64,000 nt of DNA from Leptobrachium leishanense (lineage: Eukaryota > Chordata > Amphibia > Anura > Megophryidae): positions 60,578,735 to 60,642,734 of the forward strand of contig CM019070.1 in assembly GCA_009667805.1 (NCBI GenBank), given 5' to 3'. A program made the position numbers and the translations under genes. The first letter of the stretch is position 1. Every line of letters begins with the position of its first letter. The notes under the pieces were generated by a model. The model searched no databases and was not told the DNA's origin. It saw only the letters and a list, made by a program, of their open reading frames with translations. This document shows, one piece after another, positions 1-13,200 of this stretch.

Positions 1-1113
1 GTTTGTTATTCTAATTTTAAGGATAGGGGAAACAATACCCCTTTTGCAGCTGTGCCATAACCCCTTCTGTGCCAAGTGTACATTTAGGCACCTGCTAACA
101 TTCACACTTCTATTGTGATATATTCTATGGGGTACTTTAATATGGAGAACCTCTTACTGAATTTTTCTACAAATATGCTAAATTTTCATTGATCACTGTT
201 TTTTGCAAGATTAGCCATGTTTTCTGTTACTCCTTTCTCCCAGGTCTCTCGCTTTTCACTTAAAGAGAAATTTGTGTTTTTGAGCATTACATTTATCATT
301 TCTTCTCTAGCCAGCCGGTCACTTCTGGAGGTAGGATCAGAAATTCCAGGGTTGCAATAAATAAAGAAATAACTTTTCGAACAACTTTATTAATTATGTT
401 TCAACACAGTTATAACTTAAATTTTTAGGTTTAGCAATTTATATGGTTTATTAAAAATTGCAAGTTCTCCCTTCCTTCTAGGGGAAAATACAATGTTTAC
501 AGCATTTTAAAGATGCCCCATCACTTTTATTATGGGGAGGGTGATGCCCATTTACCCTTATGGCCAATCCTTCACTGATAACATATGTCACAGGGGGCGC
601 TATAGCACAGTTCTCTAGGGCAATAAATTTGGCACAGTCTCTTTCCACAGTTTAGCGTTTATTTGTTGGCTTTCACAGAACAAAATAAAACAGTAAACAA
701 AGCCTAACTCGTCTGAGGTCTTACTAATAAAATATGTGTCCCTTACTAACGTAGGTAAATAACAAAACAATCTAACTCTTTGCCAACCTTTTTCTTTTGG
801 GACGCTGCCAAAGTCAATCTGTCTCCTCAACCTCTCCTTGGTTCATCACACCCAGAAAACATTTAAGGGCTTTTAATTAGCAGGTGTGGAGACCTTGCAG
901 CACAGGGGAACAATTTAAAACACATATTTTCATCCTGGGTTTGAACAGCCAAGTCCTCTCCTACAAACATAGGGGGGGGGGGGGGGAATGTACACACTGT
1001 CGCGCACCATTCTCACCTGATCACACATATCAGGTAATAACCAGTCTATGGGTCTTTGAAAATTGTCTAAGTTTCTGAACGAAGTTTCTTCTCTACATGC
1101 AATACTCTTTTAG
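1..1113. other. Upstream/intron 1 sequence, no gene recognised
   Basis: No convincing coding sequence is seen. The stretch ends in a pyrimidine-rich acceptor (TTTTAG at 1108-1113) leading into the first FMO coding exon, so at least the right part is probably intron 1; a non-coding exon 1 and the promoter are not identifiable here. A run of about 16 G lies near 971-987. The part around 590-1030 looks repeat-like but I cannot assign it. Confidence 0.5.
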
Positions 1114-1119
1114 GGCACA

Positions 1120-1251
1120 ATGAATAAGAAAGTGGCCATAATAGGTGCTGGTTGCAGTGGACTAGCAGCTATCAAGTGTTGTCTGGATGAAGGTTTGGAA
1201 CCTACGTGCTTTGAAAGGAGCAGCGATATTGGAGGCCTTTGGAGATATACA
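1120..1251 (+). CDS. FMO: FMO coding exon 1 (N-terminus, FAD site)
   Basis: 44 codons from the ATG at 1120; the exon itself probably starts at 1114 after TTTTAG. Encodes the beta-alpha-beta FAD fold with GAGCSG and ends at WRYT. The donor is GTAAGTAAA at 1252-1260, phase 0. The hAT element starting at 1261 begins directly after this donor. Confidence 0.95.
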
Positions 1252-4200
1252 GTAAGTAAATAGGGATGAGCCGAACAATCCCGAGTTCGGTTCGAAGCCG
1301 AACACGAACTTTCCAATTGTTCGGATCCGGACCCGGACCCGAACTCGAACCCCATACAAGTCAATGGGGCGGAAAATTCGGTTTTTAGAGTGCCCTCCTA
1401 GAGGGCATATATGCTAGATATTTGCCATAAAAAGTGTATGGGGGTCTGGGTAGTGCCCTGGGGGACAGGAAACCGGGACAAAAAGTTTAAAAAAAAATGT
1501 TTTTTTAAAGGGACCGTGAGTTTTCCATGAAATAAGGGTTAAAAATAAAAATGAAATTCCTTCAAATATCGTGCCTAGGAGGTCCCCATAACCTGCCCGT
1601 GAAGTGGCGGATTTCTAGGATGTATAGAAATATGTAAAAACTAAAAAATGACGTTTCAAATGACGGTAAATGCTTTTCCTTTTTATCTAATCTATACATA
1701 AACAACTGCTTGGGGCGGCAGTCTGTATGAGCAGAGGAGACATTTTCGGACACACAGAAAAAGTTTACTGATTTTTTTTTTTTTTTTTTGGCGGTGAAAA
1801 GCAGGAGAATGACTGGAGAATGGAAAATTCTAGGTCAAAATAGCCAAACCAGAAAGATTCTCCCATTTGAGGCTAGGGTCAGACGAATGCATTTTTCACG
1901 TTGTCTGTGAAAAAGTGCGTTCGAACGAATTGACGTATTTTTTTCACGGAATTCGCGATAGCGGTCATACGATGCGCATTTTCGTCCGTGATTTCGTACG
2001 GATCATCAATAAAACCCTTTTTGCATCTGGACGTTATGTTGGCCGGACGTGTGCAGCGTCTGACGTCTCCCAATCACGCAAACACGCCGCTATGCGGCCG
2101 CAGCGCACTCTGTACGTCAGTAGTAGCAGTTTGACGTTCTCGAAAAAATGCGTTCGTTTGCCACTTGCGTTGCGCGGATGAACTTTCGTGCGGCCGTTCG
2201 TCGTATGTTCCCCGGCATTGGACGTCATTTGCTGCTAGCACGGCCGTGATTTCGTGCGGCTAAACACACGTTAAAACTGCTTTCGTCTGACCTTTAGCCT
2301 TAGGCTAGGGTCAGACTAGCGAATTTTTAACGTGCGTTTAGGCGCACTTAATCACGGCCGCACTAGCAGCAAATGACGGGCAATGACGGCCAATATACGA
2401 AGTATGGTCGCACAAAAGTCCGGCTGCGCAACGGAAGTGGAATTTGAACGCTTGTTTTCGAACGCAGAACCGCTAGTCCGGACGTACAGAGTGAGCTGCG
2501 TCCACTAGAGGCGTGTGTGCGTGATTTGGAGACATCAGACCCTGCTCATGTCTGGCCAACATAACGTCCAGACACCCAAAGGTTCCTGGTTTGGATCCAT
2601 AAAAAATCACGCACAAAAATGCGCATTGTATGACCGTTTTTGCGCATTCCGTGAAAAAATAAGGCAATGCGTTCGGACGCACTTTTTGACAGTCGCTGTG
2701 AAAAATGCGTTAGTCTGACCCTAGCCTTATCTCCCTTTCCAAATCGACTATTTGGCCCAGATTGTTCTCTTTTCCTGCCATTCTCCTGGTTTTCACCTTT
2801 CTCTGAACAACCCTGAGCGAGAGAGGTGAAAGCCAGGAGAACAAGAGAACAATCTAGACCAAATAGCCAATTTGGAAAGTGAGTTAAATGGGAGAATTTT
2901 TCTGGTTTGGCTATTTTGACCTAGAATTTTCACTTCTCCAGTTATTCTCCTGCTTTTCACCGCTCTCTGAATAACCCTGTGAATGTTTAATCCCGAGGTG
3001 AAAAATAACATTGCTTAAGGCTGGGGTCAGACGAGCGCAGTTATCCCATCCGTGTTGCCGCACATTTGTACGTCCGTGGCAGTATAGCATTCTGACCAAT
3101 GGAGCCCCACACACGAAGTACGTCCGCACGGAAGTGCGGATGCATGGCGGACGCAGGTTAGGCAAGAACGTAATACTGCTAGAACGGACATGCTCAGTGC
3201 GCCACGTCCGCAACGTCCGTGTAGCTTTGTATGTGAGTGATGAAACGAGGTCAGATGGACTGCATTTATACGTCCAGCATTTTTGACGAACAGAATGTTT
3301 TTCATTTTAATTTATTTTCCCTGCTACATCAGTCAAAAAATACGTCAGTGAAAAAAGGGACTGTTTGGCCACTACCTTGTTGTCAGTAAGTACGTCCGTA
3401 CTGCACAGACGCACAGTCCGTACAAAATGCGCTCATCTGACCCTAGCCTTAGATGTTATTTTGAATTTTTTTTCAAACGCCAGTTAACCACTTGGCTGCT
3501 ATGGACGCGCTCAGCGCGTCTAGCCAAGTGGTTCTCCTGTGCTATGGACGCGCTGAGCGCGTCCATGCACAGGAGGCAGCAATCTGCCGGATTGTTGCGC
3601 CCCCCCCCCCCCGGTGCAGGCTGACATCTTGGATGTCAGCCCAGCACTCCGGGACCCCGGCGGAGCAATTAGATGTCATCGCAGCGGCGCGATGACATCT
3701 AATTCATGTGCCCCCCACCCGCATGTGCGGAGGAAGCGCCTGAAAGGGAGGGGGGAGGTCCTTCGGACCTCTCTCCCTCCCGATCGCCGAGGGCAGAGGG
3801 TTAATCCAGGCACCGTTTGGAAGGGCACAGTCTGCCCTTCCAAACGGTGGCTGTGATTAACCCCTGGGAAGCAGGATCACGAATCGGCGCTGAAAAGCGC
3901 CGGATCGTGATCCTCTCCTGGAGCTGGCCAACATCTTGGATGTCAGCCAAGCCTCCAGGAACTCCCCCTGAGGACTGGCGTCATCATGCATAGCACGATG
4001 ACACCAGTCCTGGAGTTAACCCCTAGCTGCCACCAATGATGGAGATAGGGGGTCCAATGAACCCCATCTCCCGATCCGTGGCAGCTAGGGGTTAATGTTT
4101 GATATCGTTGGATCGGCCAGAGCATGGCCTTTCCAAGGATACCAAACAGGAGCATGAAAAAATGTTTTAAAAAAATAAATAAAAAAAAAAACTTTTTTTG

Positions 4201-7200
4201 TTTTAATGCAGCAATATTGTTCCCATTTCAATTATAATGTGAACAATACTGCTGCACTAACGATTTTTGTATGCGGTGCGTTTGTTAAAAAAAGGGAAAT
4301 TTTCCCCCAAAAAAAATGTAACGAGTCTCCATTTCTAATTTTTTTTAACAAGCGCACCCCATACAAAATATAACCGCAAACGATCGCATGTTAAAATGTG
4401 AAAAAAAACACTTTACACATAATAAATTATTGAAAATTCTAATTTTTTTGCATTTTTGTTATAATATACAGACATGACATACCGTATACATATAATAATG
4501 ACATATTATGAATTTGCCAAGTCTGCCGGAAAGAACGCTATATAATATGTCTCGGTCATATATCAAAATATGGCTACAAAACGCGGTTAAACATGATGAG
4601 CAAAAGCGGTAAAAATGACCTCAGCACAGAGGTGTGAAAAGCCTCAGCAGCGAAAGGGTTAAATGCAGCATATTAGGATGTTTCAGGGAAATTAATTCTC
4701 AAATCTCAATCAGAAGCAGACACCACCCCACCCTCAGTATGGTGTACAATGTATCAAATTGATTACCAGACTAAAAACACCTGGTGTTATGCCAGTTTGT
4801 GAACAGAGGTCATTTAGAGTTGATAATCTTTACACGTACACATTAGTTTTTAATTCAATATCTAATAAACCGTTGCTTATAATATTCTGCAGTAAAGAGT
4901 CTCTTTTATTTCTAGATTTTTTTTTAGTATTTAAGCATTTTCTATACTTTTTCAAAATTTTTTTTTTTCGAACTCGAGCCGAACACACCCAAAATGTTCA
5001 AAATTCGCGAACTTTCGAACTGCCAAAGTTCGGGTCAAAGTCTGAACCCGAGCAGCTCATCCCTACGTCCTGAAATGTCATATTACTTATTAAATGGGTA
5101 AAGCATTGTGAACACGAAACAAAAGCTAATGAATCAACTAGGAATTTGTTTTAGACCTGCAGAGGTACAGTAGAAGACCCAAATTTGGACAGTACCACCT
5201 ACTGGGATAGATTTTAAACTCTCTCGCAGTGTCCTCTCTCCTACTGTTCGGTATGTGTATGTTTGTTTTTCTGCCCTCCCATTGTACAGCGATAAGGAAT
5301 TTGTTGGCGCTTTATAAATGCTTGTAACTGGTACTATTTAATGTCTCTGAACGTAAATTTACAGTGTCACCTTATGGTGTTTCTAAGGTATTACCTTCGC
5401 TAATACGCTGTAAGAACATCTAGTGCCACCTTGTGGTATTTCTGAAATATTGCGTTCAACAAAAACTCATGCTGAATGTAATTTTTTTTGTAAGATAGAT
5501 ACTCCTCATATATATGTTAGGATATATAATATATATATATATATCTTTTATTAAAACGTTCACATATTAATGTAACGAGAGAGAGAGAGATTGGGAAAGT
5601 TCTTGATTGCATCCAGCAGCCGTCCTCACAATAAATGGTGTTATATATCCCGATTTCAGAGCACCATCAGGGTAATTCAAAGAGATCCGAATTGCTTGAG
5701 AAAGGTAACCGAATGCTGAAAATCAGCGTTCGGTTACCTTTCTTGGCCATTCGGCTATCCAGAGAGCAGGCAATTTGCCAAATCCTGGCGAATTGCCTGC
5801 ACATACGGTGCCTGTTCGAGGGCAGTGAAATCCCCATGAAAAAGCAATGCTTCGGCATTCAGAGAACAAAAGCCAGCAGTGAAAGGTTCCCGAAATGCCC
5901 TGCCATTCGGTGGTTTAATTCGGCAGGTTTATTCAGGCGAATCCCATAGGCTTAAATGTTAAAAATATTCCTGTTTTCATTCAATATCTAATAAACCGTT
6001 CATTATAAAATTCTGCAGTAACGAGTCTCTTTTAACTTCGATATATATATATATTTTTTTTTGATATTTTAAGCATTTTTCCGCTTATTTTTTTATTTTA
6101 TTTTTTTTCTGTAACCGCCCTTTTTTATTATCATTCCCTGCACCTCATATGCAAATTTCAGACATTTTCGCTCAGTGGTTTCTTTGCAAACAGCGTTTCA
6201 CTGTTCAATCATTCATGCAAACTGTTTTTCTAATTTATTCACTTCGTTCTTCTGCGGTGTCGGCTTTTTCCGGAGGCTGCGCTGCCTGTGATCGGCTCCT
6301 GCTTGGGTTTTTCCGTGGTTTTCGGCAGGTTATTCGGCTTTCGTCGGGTTTGCGGTAGCTTTTCCTTGCAATTCGGGGACCCTGTGGTGTTTGCTGAATA
6401 CACCACAGGGTCACCGAAATGGGATTGGTAAAACGAACCGAATTGAAGAGAACAAAAAGTCACCGAACATGCGGTGACTTTTCGAATCTCTTTGAATTAC
6501 CCTGCATGTGGGTCAGCGCTTCTATCCAATTTTCAAGTGCAAGAAGACCGCTCACTCCCAGGACCCTCAGGCTGGATTTCCTCTCTGAACTGGAACTGTC
6601 ATGCCCCATGGCTGCCACCATCCTGGAAACCCCCCCCCCCCTCCCGGTGGTTCACTTCCATCCTGTTCCTGCCCTGCAGTGTAAGAGTTAAACACCAAAC
6701 ACACGTGACTCACGAAATAAAGGTTTCTCTTTTTTCTCCTTTTTTTTTTTCTCCTTTTTTTTTTTTTTCTCCTTTTTTTTCTCTTTCTCACCAGGAAGGA
6801 TACATTGAGATTTCTCTTGTTTTCAAGTATTGCTCTACAATATTAGTTGCCAGACATATTTCCCAAACCTGTTTTCTCAAGTCCCCTAATGGGCACGATT
6901 TAAGGATTACCTTGGGGGAAATGCAGACTGAATCCTGCAATCACAGAGCATCAAACCATATCACCTCTACTGTGCTTCAGATATCTGGAAAACCTGGCCT
7001 GTTAAGGTTACGTGAGAAGTGGACAAGGGTTGGTTACCACCGCTCTAGAGCATCATGGCTACTAAGATCATACTCGTAACAGATACATTTCAGGCACCAG
7101 AAGAATCCATTTGAAGTTAGGGGGTTAGACTACAACAATGTTCTTCAAAATACATATAAAATGGCTTTGGTAATGACTATTTCTGGCACAAGAAAAAAAT

Positions 7201-10200
7201 TGATTCGCTATATATCTGCTGACTGCTTTGATGTTGTGTTAACATGTTATACTACTAACAGGGTTATCCAAAGAGATTCGAAAAGTCACCGCACGTTCGG
7301 TGACTTTTCGTTCTCTTCAATTCGGTTCCTTTTGCCGATCCCATTTCGGTGACCCTGCGGTGTATTCAGCAAACAGCACAGGGTCCCCGAATTGCAGGGA
7401 AAAGCTGCCGTAAACCCGACGAAAACTAACCGAATGCACGCTGAAAACAAGCAAAAACATCTGGATTAACCTTCGAAAAAGCCGAACAGGAGCCGAATCA
7501 CACAGAGCCGAAGCAGCTGTGACGTAGAGGAGGCAGTGAATAAATTAGAAAAACCATTTGTATGAATCTGGGAAAAAGAAACGCTGTTTGCAAAGAAACT
7601 ACTGAGCGAAAATGTCTGAAATTTACATGAGGTCCAGGGAATGATAATAAAGAGGGCTGTTACAGAAAAAATAAGTAAACTGAAAAAAAAAAAAAAATCG
7701 GACTTTTTTAAAAAAAAAAAAAAAAAAAGGAAAAATGCTTGAAGTATCCTAAAAAATCTATAAATAAAGAGACTTTTTGCTGCAGAATTTTATAATGAAC
7801 GGTTTATTAGATATTGAATTAAAACGGGAATATTTTTAACATTGAAGTCTATGGGATTCTCCTGAATAAATTTGCCGAATTAAACCACCGAATGGCAGGG
7901 CATTTCGGGAACCTTTCACTGCTGGTTTGTGTTCTCTGAATAGACGAAGCAGTGCTTTTTCATGGGGTTTTCACTGCCCTCGAACAGGAACCGAACAGGC
8001 ACCGTATGTGCAGGCAATTCGCCAGGATTTGGCGAATTGCCTGCTCTCTGGATAGCCGAATGGCCAGGAAAGGTAACCGAACGCTGATTTTCAGCGTTCG
8101 GTTACCTTTCTCAAGCAATTCGGATCTCTTTGGATAACCCGGTTAGAATTTACTTATAGTAGTCCTTAATATATGTACTTTACATTAACAGGAAGATGTT
8201 GAAGAAGGAAGAGCCAGTTTGTACAACTCTGTAGTCACCAATACCTCCAAAGAGATGATGTGCTACAGTGACTTCCCAATGCCACCAGATTTTCCTGTGT
8301 TCCTTCATCATGAAAAGATGTTGGAATATCTCAATCTTTATGTAGAACATTTCAATCTCCGGAAATACATACAATTTAACGTAAGTATGTTTCAAATCTA
8401 AGTTATGAAAAGGTTGTGGCTGTCGCTAAATGTCACTGTAGCATGTGAACAATTTTAATGCTATTATAATACATGTCAGAGAAATTTGCATGTGGAAAAG
8501 ATCACTTTCTGCAGATATATTTCATGATTTAATGCATTATAAATTCAGACTTTCAATTTGATATCCCAATTCAAGCTGCAGAACAAATCTGGGACATTCA
8601 AAAACTCTGAATAACTGAATATGCACGTATGAAGGTCAGCAGACCAGAACCAACCTTGGAACAATTGACCCAACTCTTTTTATGGCGTCATTCCCGTAGG
8701 ATACCCCCTGGAACACAATTGCTAATGCAGATAATTGCATTGTAGTATATAAAACCATTTTAATGCAAGTACACTACATATCAGAGAAATTGGCATACAG
8801 AAAGATCACTTTCCGCAGAGTATATTTAACTAGGTCAAGTAAATCCTGGGCCTTGGGGTTCACTGCAGTGTCTTTCCTGCCTGCTTGCTGGGAATACGTT
8901 GCAGGTGTGCAAAGGTGCTCAGTGTGGTATCGAAAGCTGCACTGTGAAATCTGCCCTCGCAACCTTCATCAGTCTCTAATGTTTTTTTTGTGCCCTGAGA
9001 GCTTTTTCATGAGGAAAAAAAAATTAAGTGTTACGTTTTCCCAGCCAGGCCCCCTGGTGCTGAGAGCCCTTCTCAGGCCTTATAGGTTACAGCAGGCCTC
9101 AAAATTTCCACTCGCCTTCTCGCATTTGGCGAGTGGAAATTACATGCAGGCGAGTGGGAATGCAGAGGCAGGGCAGGATAAGGGGTTAGGTGGGGCAACT
9201 AGTGGCGAGTAACTCTTAAGGCCTGGCTAGTAGCTTGGGACTTGAAATTTTGAGCCCTGGGTTACAGGGTTAATCTGTTTAGCTCTCCGCCCCTGGAGTC
9301 TCAGCGTCTGCCCAGTCCTGTGGTCACATGACCTGCACTGCCCTATATAATGGCAATCAATGCAATTGTTCCTGGATCCAGTATAGTTCTTGCTTGCGGA
9401 GTTCCTGATTTCTGTATTTTGATATCTTGGTTTCTGACTCCTGGCTTTGTAATTCTGGCGATTCTTGTGTTTTACCCCTGATACCATGTATTTGATTGGT
9501 TTATGACTCCTGGCTTTGTATTCTGACCATTCTCTCGCTTGATCCCATTTGTGTTTGTCTGTGTGGTATTCTGGTTTTATGTTTGTACCACACTATAGTC
9601 TCTGTCATTGGTTTTATTCTGGTGTGAGATCTAATTGCTAGGTATCCTGTTGGTTTTGCTGGTCGCAGCATAACCTTGAGTTCTATTTGAGTCCTGCCCT
9701 ACTTGCTGCGGAATACATTTCTGTCAAGTCTGTGTGTGTGTGTCCCTTTTTCAAGTCTGGTTTAACCCTGTTATTTCTTTTGTGTACGTTTGCTCGTGCT
9801 CACTCCCACCCTGGACTCCGTATAGTTAGGCCATCCAAGGACCTTTCCTCGTGTGTCTTGTCTGGTTCTGTTTAATCCTAACACATGCCTGCCTAAAGGG
9901 CTTAATACACTCAGCCGCGAGGACCCCCCCCCTTTGGCTTCTGAGGGGGGCCATCGTAACACTAAGGTTTTATTCACTAACCTCTGAACTTGCAACGAAC
10001 GGTGAATTTCACCGTTCGGTGCAATTTCAGGGCAGTTTGTCTATTCAGTAAGCTGGTAATTTGCCAAATACTGGCTAACTGGAGGCAAAATATGGTGCAT
10101 TTCGCCGCAGTTTATCGGTCTTCACCGGCAGCAAAATTGTCTCTTAGAGAAATAATGGTTCGTCGATTCACACAATAACAAAATGTTGGCAAAGTGACCT

Positions 10201-13200
10201 GATTTTGGTCTTTTAGTTTGACCGGTTTAAACAGACAAATCCCCATAGGATTCAATATAAAAATGTAATATTGTATTGGAGGGATGTGCTGAATGGGATT
10301 TTTGACTTGCATACCCACGGTTGCAGGGCAGACCACTGAACACCACAGTCAATATTGTGTGGTGGTAGGCAAGTACAGTTGTGTTCAAAATTATTCAACC
10401 CCCACTGAAATTGAGTGTTTTGGCCAGTTTGACATTGATTTTGCTCAAAGAGGCACATGTAGGTCAGACAAATATAACATAACATTTATTATGAAATAAC
10501 CACAAATGTCTTTTCTGTGCTCACATCATTATCAGTTTTATTCAACCCCCAAGTGACCTTCAATCTTAGTACTTAGTACAACATCCTTTTACAGTTATAA
10601 CAGCTTTTAAACGTGAAGCATAGCTTGACACAAGTGTCTTGCAGCGATCTACGGGTATCTTCGCCCATTCGTCATGGGCAAAAGCCTCCAGTTCAGTCAC
10701 ATTCTTAGGCTTGTGCACTGCAACTGCTTTCTTTAAGTCCCACCAGAGGTTCTCAATTGGATTTAAGTCAGGTGACTGCGATGGCCACTCCAAAATGTTC
10801 CAGCCTTTAATCTGCAACCATGCTCTAGTGGACTTGGAGGTATGCTTGGGATCATTGTCCTGTTGAAAGGTCCAACGTCTCCCAAGCCTCAGGTTTGTGA
10901 CGGACTGCATCACATTGTCATCCAATATCTCCTGGTACTGAAGAGAATTCATGGTACCTTGCACACGCTGAAGCTTCCCTGTACCTGCAGAAGCAAAACA
11001 GCCCCAAAGCATGATTGACCCCCCCCCCCGCCATGCTTCACAGTAGGCAAGGTGTTCTTTTCTTCATAGGCCTTGTTCTTCCTCCTCCAAATATAGCGTT
11101 GATCCATGGGCCCAAACCGTTCTAATTTTGTTTCATCAGTCCACAGAACACTATCCCGAAACTTCTGTGGTTTGTCCACATGACTTTTGGCATACTGCAG
11201 TCGACTCTTCTTATTTTTTGGAGACAGCAAGGGGGTGCGCCTGGGAGTTCTGGCATGGAGGCCTTCATTACGCAGTGTGCACCGTATTGCCTGAGCTGAA
11301 ATTTCAGTACCCACATCTGACAAATCTTTTCTCAGTTCCTCAGCAGTCACACGGGGACTTTTCTCCACTCTACGCTTCAGGTAGCGCACAGCAGTCGAAG
11401 TCGGCATCTTCTTTCTGCCACGACCAGGTAGCGTTTCAACAGTGCCCTTTGCCTTGAATTTGCGAATGATGCTTCCTATGGTCTCTCTTGGTATGTTTAA
11501 CATCTTTGCAATCTTCTTATAGCTATTGCCCTTCCTGTGAAGAGTAAGCACCTCTTTTCTTGTCTTCCTGGACCATTCTCTTGACTTCACCATGTTTGTA
11601 ACCACACCAGTAAATGTCTAGAAGGAGCTGAGTATCAGTCATTTTAAAGCTGCCTAATTGGTGCTTATTATGCTTTATTGCTGCTCCGTGACATCCACAG
11701 GTGTTTTCAATGCCTGATTGAAAACACTTGAATGAACCTCTGTTCTTCAGAGTGGTAGTCTTTAAGGGGTTGAATAATTGTGTCAATGAAGAATTCACAA
11801 AAGAAACATTTACTGCTGTATTACAAAACCAATTGATGTCATTTTAGTTGCATATGGTTCTTTAAAAAGTCCTTGTAGGATTTCATTCTGAATACAATTA
11901 CAAATGTACACTAAATTCCCTAAAACCCTTTACAGCATTGGGGGTTGAATAATTTTGAACACAACTGTATGTACCGTTAGGTGGCTTGCCCAAGGACACT
12001 TACTAGAGAGGTGCTCTGGCCCGGATTCAAATCTAGGTCTCCCGTTATAGAGCGGTGATGTTACTGTACTGGCTGGATGGAGTAGAGGTAACAAGATAAG
12101 ACATTTTTATATGATCTATAGAAACACAAATCATAATTGACAATTTTATATAAATTTATTTGATTGAACTTTTATCAGAAGCAAAGAATCATTAACATAC
12201 ATGAGGTGAAACCAGATCAAGCAAATGTCCACTGTGTATAGCAGTATATAAAAGCAGAAAGCACCGAATTGTTAGGTCTATTCACTAAAGGTGAAACTCA
12301 CAAGAATTTGGCAGAAGGGAAAATTCTAGGTCAAAATAGTCAAACCAGGAAAATTCTCCCCTTTATCTCACTTTCCAAATCGCCTATTTGGTCTAGATTG
12401 TTCTCTTCTCTTGGAAATACTCCTGAGTTTCACCTTTTTAGTGAATAGACTTGTAAGTGAATGATATCCATGTGAAATTTTAAATGGACATGACAAGTCC
12501 TGAAGGTTAAATAGAGATGTATAGAGATCTACAAAGGGCAATAAACAAATGAAGAATCATAGCGTTATACTGTTAGAACAGTGGGGTGTCATGATATGCC
12601 TCTGCTAGAATCGCACTCACAGGATGACAAAATTATGCTCATATAACGTTACCCCTCCTATGGGTATAGTGAGGCCCAGGATATCGCCATGCGTGAATTC
12701 CTCCACCCAGTTCCGTATTTCTTGCTGCTGCCGCACCAGAAATCGAGGGGTCTAATCACGGAAAGAATTAAAGGGTTTCTTTTTATTAAAAAACATAAAT
12801 CCGCGTTTCGTTGGCAATAAGCCAACTTCATCAGGGATTTTAAGTCCTGAAGGTTGTTGTTGTTTTTTTTGTTTTTATCGTAACCCTAGAATAACATTAA
12901 TTGAAATCATTCTGGAGTCTGATTTTCTTTTTCTTTTTATTTTCGCACAGACGGAAGTACAACATGTGAAGGAACATCCAAATTTTTCTAACACAGGACA
13001 ATGGAATGTTGGAACTGAACAGCGCGGAATAAAGGAAACAGCTGTTTTTGATGCAGTCATTGTCTGCAATGGCCACTATTCAGACCCTTATTTCCCTCTT
13101 CATAGTTTTCCAGGTTAGTACGTTTCTAAAAAATAGAAAAATAGAATTTTGGAAGCATCGGTATTTCAGAACTGACGAATGGAAATGCAGCGACATTTAC

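Larger units (their letters stand above)
1783..2812. repeat. Foldback MITE split by two Harbinger MITEs
   Basis: A MITE of the CAGGGTT(A/G)TTCA / GGTGAAAAGCAGGAGAATGG type is seen as two halves, 1783-1869 and 2727-2812, which join smoothly (..CTCCCATTT / ATCTCCCTTTCC..) when the two Harbinger MITEs between them are removed. A second related half-copy covers 2813-3008. Confidence 0.6.
1261..5065. mobile_element. hAT element (decayed), interrupted by several MITEs
   Basis: Left end TAGGGATGAGCCGAACA and right end CGAGCAGCTCATCCCTA form the same inverted ends as hAT copies A and B further right. The 1376-1760 segment matches the end region of those copies (for example 26005-26380 and 33388-33730). 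The remainder is filled by inserted MITEs (1783-3008, 3019-3448, 3488-4658). No transposase is left. The flanks (TAAGTAAA and CGTCCTGA) are not a target duplication. Confidence 0.8.

Noticed and set aside
1870..2300. Protein-coding frame of 104 codons (1867-2181)
   Set aside because: Lies fully within a Harbinger MITE that derives from terminal non-coding sequence of the autonomous element.
10293..11457. Plus-strand open frames within the Tc1 element
   Set aside because: Antisense shadows of the transposase.
12797..12840. Active hammerhead ribozyme at this site
   Set aside because: Core and stems are present, but no UH cleavage triplet lies between GAAA and stem I, so only a decayed motif is claimed.
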